DNA from: an alpha proteobacterium HIMB59
GTDB lineage: Bacteria; Pseudomonadota; Alphaproteobacteria; HIMB59
Direction of reading: 5' to 3'
Length of the DNA stretch: 64,000 nt
NCBI GenBank assembly: GCA_000299115.1
Contig: CP003801.1
Span: forward strand, 682,001 to 746,000
The translations under genes and the position numbers were made by a program. Below are positions 60,935-64,000 of this stretch, piece by piece. The notes beneath the pieces are model-generated. The model made no database searches. It was given only the letters and a program-made list of their open reading frames with translations, and was not told where the DNA came from. How positions within the stretch are numbered: position 1 is the first letter of the stretch; each line of letters begins with the position of its first letter.

Positions 60935-61808
60935 GCTAAAAATATTTCACAATGTAGCTCTGGATTTAAATATTTCAGAGGCTGCTCATAAGATGAATAT
61001 TAGCCATTCTTCTATCAGCAGACAAATTAGCGCCTTAGAGCGAGAGTTAAAAGTTTCTTTGTTTAAACGTCATGCAAGGGGGCTTACATTAACAGAGCAA
61101 GGCAAAATATTATTTAAAACAGCTCACGATATTTTTGGAAAGATAGCTTTAACTGAAGCTCAACTCACAGAGTCAAAAGAAAAACCAACGGGCTCACTAA
61201 CCATTGCTGCAACCGTAGCATTCGGCACTACTTGGTTAGCTCCGAGAATAGTAAAATTCACTAATTCATATCCGGATATCGATGTTTCAATTAGAATTGA
61301 AAACAAATATACAGATTTGTCTCAAGGTGAGGCTGATGTGGCCTTAAGATTAAGAGAACCTACACAAGTAGATCTAATAAGATTTCCTCTATATAAATTT
61401 CAGTTTAAAATTTACTCTTCACCCGAATACATTGAAAAATTTGGTATTCCTAAAGATGTAAGTGAATTATCTAAGCATAAAATTATTGCTTTTGGTCATG
61501 ATGTAGAACCATCGATTCCAGATGTTAATTGCATATTGGATTTAATCCCAAAAAATAAAAAGGTTAAAACTATGTTTATCTCAAATATGTATGGAGTAAT
61601 GCGTGCTATAGGAGGGGGAGCTGGAATAGGAGCCCTTCCAGAATATATGAGAATCTCTAGTAATAATTTAGTCCCCATTCTTCCTGATGCCAAGACACCC
61701 AAAGCAGTAATTTATTTTACTTATCCTCCCGAACTCAAAGGATCCAAAAAAATTGAAGCTTTGAGAGATTTTCTTGTTAGAGAGGTCAATAAGGAGAAAA
61801 AAGATTAA
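60921..61808 (+). CDS. LysR-family transcriptional regulator
   Basis: A 295-residue regulator with an N-terminal winged helix (KLKIFHNVALDLNISEAAHKMNISHSSISRQISALERELKVSLFKRHARGLTLTEQG, about residues 5-61, quoted here only in outline by its key segments) and a substrate-binding domain opening TGSLTIAATVAFGTTW near 93. In outline: the motif SHSSISRQI near 29 is the recognition helix and LFKRHARGLTLTEQG follows. It overlaps selO by 14 bases and is the last gene after ald and selO, so it may regulate them or the divergent gene. The effector is unknown. Confidence 0.9.
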   Translation: MDWDKLKIFHNVALDLNISEAAHKMNISHSSISRQISALERELKVSLFKRHARGLTLTEQGKILFKTAHDIFGKIALTEAQLTESKEKPTGSLTIAATVAFGTTWLAPRIVKFTNSYPDIDVSIRIENKYTDLSQGEADVALRLREPTQVDLIRFPLYKFQFKIYSSPEYIEKFGIPKDVSELSKHKIIAFGHDVEPSIPDVNCILDLIPKNKKVKTMFISNMYGVMRAIGGGAGIGALPEYMRISSNNLVPILPDAKTPKAVIYFTYPPELKGSKKIEALRDFLVREVNKEKKD

Positions 61809-61975
61809 TCTTTTTTGATAAACTTTTTATTACAATAATTGCAAACGACTTCCTTATTTTTATCTATTTTGAAATAAACAGCGGGATGGCCTAAATCCCC
61901 AGTTCCCCCATCACACATTACTTTATCTGTTGATGGAGCTACAATTTCAATTTGTTGTTCTTGTTTTTCTTGCAT
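61805..61975 (-). CDS. Small zinc-finger protein (zf-CHCC, NDUFS6-like)
   Basis: A 56-residue protein, too short for most gene calls, directly downstream of htpG. Key residues are Cys21 in KVMCDGGTGDLGHPAVYF, His30 in the same segment, and Cys45 and Cys48 in VCNYCNKKF. This C-x8-H-x14-C-x2-C pattern matches the zf-CHCC zinc-finger family that includes the NDUFS6/13 kDa complex I accessory subunit; alphaproteobacteria carry a similar stand-alone protein. The ATG at 61975 is preferred; an adjacent in-frame ATG at 61978 overlaps the htpG stop (ATGA). Its stop interlocks with the lysR stop in TTAA (61805-61808). Confidence 0.88.
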   Translation of the reverse strand: MQEKQEQQIEIVAPSTDKVMCDGGTGDLGHPAVYFKIDKNKEVVCNYCNKKFIKKD

Positions 61976-63837
61976 CATAAGGAAACTAATTCTGCGATAA
62001 GATTAGTATATTTTTTAGGATCATCAAGGTTTTCCCCCTCCATTAATTTTGCATGATCGTAAAGAATTTCACTAAATTTATCTTTTGAGTTTTTATCTAA
62101 GGACATGACCTTTGAAACAAGACTGTGGTTTATATTGATTTCAAGTATTCTTTTTTCATCCGAAATTGTTTGGTTATTTGCAGCCATGAGCTTTTTTAAA
62201 TGCATATCCATATCATTCTCATCAGCTACTAAACATGAAGCGCTTGTTGTTAATCTTTTAGATACCTTCACATCTTTAACCTTGTCTTTTAAATGATCTT
62301 TTAGATAGGAGATAAAATCTTTGTTCTCTTTTGGTTGTTCGCTCTCTTTTTTATCATCTTTACTGTCCTCTAGATCTACCTCTCCCTTTGTAATAGATGT
62401 AAAATCGTATTCTTTGAATTTCATCTTCATAGGCATCCAGAACTCATCCACAGGATCAGTAATCAAAAGGACATTTATATTTTTATTTTTGAATAGCTCC
62501 ATTTGAGGGCTGTTCAGTAAGTTTTCTTTATTTTCACCTGAGATATAATAAATTTTCTTTTTATCATTCGCATAATCATTGATGTATTGGTCTAGGGTGA
62601 TCATTTCATCTTTTTCAGAACAATGAAAAATTGAAAAATCAAAAATCTGATCATGAAAATCATTGAATTCATACAAACCCTCCTTGATAACAGGGCCAAA
62701 GTTTTTCCAAAAAGCTAAAAATTCTTCAGGTTTTTTCTTCTTAAGTTCGGACAGTTCTTTGAGTATTCGTTTCGTGATAGCAGTAGATATCTTATTTATC
62801 ACGGCATTATTTTGTAATATCTCTCTTGAAATATTCAGACTTAGATCCTCTGTATCGACTACTCCTGGAATAAAACGAAGCCAAGCAGGAATAAGGGAGT
62901 CTAGTTTGTCAGATATAAATACCTTATTCACATAGAGTTTTAATTTATTTTTTCTATCGGGATGGTAGAGATCTTGTGGTTGAGATTTTGGAAGATATAA
63001 AAGAGCAGTGTAATTCACAACACCTTCTGCTTTAAAATGAATTGTTTGTAAAGGTTCGTCATAATAGGTGGATGTTTGGTTAAAAAATGACTTATATTCG
63101 TCTTCTTTAATTTTAGTTTTATCTTTAAGCCATATAGCTTCAGCTGAATTTACCTGTTCTTCTTTTTCCTCTTTGTCTTTTTTTTCTTTTTTCTCTTCTT
63201 CAGAGGTAACAAAAATAGGAAATGGAACAAAATCTGAATATTTTTTAACTATTTCTTCAATTCTATATTTACTTAAAAACTCATCCTCATCTTTTTTGAT
63301 AGATAGAGTGATTTCTGTACCAGACATATTAAATTCTGTTGGTTCAATAGAAAAAGTACCCTTGCCATCAGATGTCCATAAATAGCTAGAAGAGGAGTCA
63401 TATTTTTTCGATCTTACTACAACTTGATCGGAAACCATAAATGATGAATAAAAACCTACACCAAATTTACCTATTTGATTAATGTCACCTTTTTTATCGC
63501 CTAGTTTTTTAATAAAATCTTCCGTTCCTGATTTTGCAATAGTTCCAAGGTTGGCTTGCATATCATTTTCATCCATGCCAATACCATTATCTTGAATTGT
63601 AATCGTCTTATTTTTTTCGTTTACATGAATTTTAATCTCAAACTTATCTGTTTTTTTGACATTGGTATCAGTTTGACTAACATAACGTAATTTTTCACAT
63701 GCATCTGATGCGTTTGAAATTAATTCTCTTAAAAAAATCTCTTTTTCTGTGTAAAGAGAATTTGCAACAATATCTAGAAGTTTGGATACTTCTGTTTCAA
63801 ATTTTACTGTTTTCTTTTCCGCTTGTTGTTTAGTCAT
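61975..63837 (-). CDS. htpG: Molecular chaperone HtpG (Hsp90)
   Basis: HtpG is the bacterial Hsp90 homodimer that folds client proteins in an ATP cycle. The 620-residue protein has the GHKL ATPase domain with EIFLRELISNASDACEKLRY near residues 33-52, QDNGIGMDENDM near 82-93, GTIAKSGTEDF near 97-107 and GKFGVGFYSSFMV near 122-134. The middle domain contains RFIPGVVDTEDLSLNISREILQ near 320-341, and the C-terminal dimerisation domain is present but divergent. A poly-acidic/lysine insertion (EEEKKEKKDKEEKEE) lies near 213-227. Length is normal. Confidence 0.96.
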   Translation of the reverse strand: MTKQQAEKKTVKFETEVSKLLDIVANSLYTEKEIFLRELISNASDACEKLRYVSQTDTNVKKTDKFEIKIHVNEKNKTITIQDNGIGMDENDMQANLGTIAKSGTEDFIKKLGDKKGDINQIGKFGVGFYSSFMVSDQVVVRSKKYDSSSSYLWTSDGKGTFSIEPTEFNMSGTEITLSIKKDEDEFLSKYRIEEIVKKYSDFVPFPIFVTSEEEKKEKKDKEEKEEQVNSAEAIWLKDKTKIKEDEYKSFFNQTSTYYDEPLQTIHFKAEGVVNYTALLYLPKSQPQDLYHPDRKNKLKLYVNKVFISDKLDSLIPAWLRFIPGVVDTEDLSLNISREILQNNAVINKISTAITKRILKELSELKKKKPEEFLAFWKNFGPVIKEGLYEFNDFHDQIFDFSIFHCSEKDEMITLDQYINDYANDKKKIYYISGENKENLLNSPQMELFKNKNINVLLITDPVDEFWMPMKMKFKEYDFTSITKGEVDLEDSKDDKKESEQPKENKDFISYLKDHLKDKVKDVKVSKRLTTSASCLVADENDMDMHLKKLMAANNQTISDEKRILEININHSLVSKVMSLDKNSKDKFSEILYDHAKLMEGENLDDPKKYTNLIAELVSL

Positions 63838-63863
63838 TTTTTTCTAATATCCTTTTATATCGA

Positions 63864-64000
63864 ATGTTTACAAATGATAATACTGAGTGTTCTACTAAAG
63901 TTACTGTCATTTCACAAAATAAGTTTGATAAGTGGCTTGAAAAACAACCCACTTTTATAAGAAATTGGTGTTTATCTAATAATTTCAAGGGCGAAAATAG
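63864..64000 (+). CDS. Leucyl aminopeptidase family (M17) protein, N-terminal part
   Basis: The frame runs off the window end. The 45 visible residues begin MFTNDNTECSTKVTVIS and include KFDKWLEKQPTFIRNWCLSNNF followed by KGEN, resembling the W-L-x2-Q-P-x2-(V/I)-R-x-W-x4-(G/N)F pattern at the N-terminus of alphaproteobacterial M17 leucyl aminopeptidase-family proteins. The ATG at 63864 is 26 bases from the divergent htpG start. The catalytic domain is outside the window, so the identification is provisional. Confidence 0.55.
   Translation, partial: MFTNDNTECSTKVTVISQNKFDKWLEKQPTFIRNWCLSNNFKGEN

Overview
This window reads as one continuous housekeeping stretch of a small, streamlined, AT-rich (roughly 30-32% G+C by eye) Gram-negative alphaproteobacterium, most like the free-living marine SAR11/HIMB59-type lineages. 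The evidence is alphaproteobacterial gene order throughout: the coxB-coxA-ctaB-(short ORF)-ctaG-coxC-surf1 cluster; split F0 genes with paired b and b' subunits; petABC; lgt-midA-pgeF beside a divergent ubiK-ybjN-proC group; uvrC-pgsA-moaD-moaE; MarR-OmpR-EnvZ next to ilvE; and a CcrM-type GANTC methyltransferase. I see no prophage, insertion sequence, CRISPR array, defence island or plasmid gene, so the exact species is an inference.

Layout. 1-5 kb: end of pgi, a small DUF6787-type membrane protein, rsmD/rluB/puuD, tadA, purD. 4.6-12.2 kb: xseA, then a minus-strand lipid A/Kdo operon (ubiA, msbA, DUF374 acyltransferase, waaA, lpxK, lpxL-like). 12.2-22.6 kb: rsmE and the aa3-type cytochrome oxidase operon with its assembly factors, running into an M32 carboxypeptidase, thrC and an M16 peptidase. 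22.6-31.3 kb: thrB/rnhA, a lipoprotein, and the minus-strand group dciA-dsbA-smc-atpI-atpB-atpE-atpF'-atpF, with mutY divergent. 31.3-41.4 kb: ccrM, rnhB, moaB, slt and a degenerate uracil-DNA glycosylase homologue; then a TPR protein, ispE, tRNA-Gln, uup, a short CCA-transferase homologue, and trmL. 41.4-51 kb: petABC, ychF/pth/rplY/prs, pgeF, a frameshifted midA, lgt, and the ubiK-ybjN-proC group. 51-64 kb: a TetR/COQ9-like protein, csaA, a MarR/OmpR/EnvZ signalling set, ilvE, moaE/moaD/pgsA/uvrC, ald-selO-lysR, a zinc-finger protein, htpG, and the start of an M17 aminopeptidase.

Together the genes describe an aerobic cell with a bc1 complex, an aa3-type oxidase and an F-type ATP synthase. 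It also has lipid A and LPS core synthesis, molybdopterin synthesis and GANTC methylation. Gene packing is extreme: nearly all neighbours overlap or abut, divergent genes interlock start codons, convergent genes share TTAA stop overlaps, and I found no convincing intrinsic terminator. No gene-free stretch exceeds 300 bases.

I did not find a wholly new multi-gene system. The best leads are small. midA is broken at an A/T homopolymer but its downstream frame is intact. Three GANTC sites sit 19-20 bp apart just upstream of ccrM. A UDG-family protein lacks the expected catalytic and iron-sulfur residues. SMC has half-length arms, and a CCA-transferase homologue is reduced to head plus neck.
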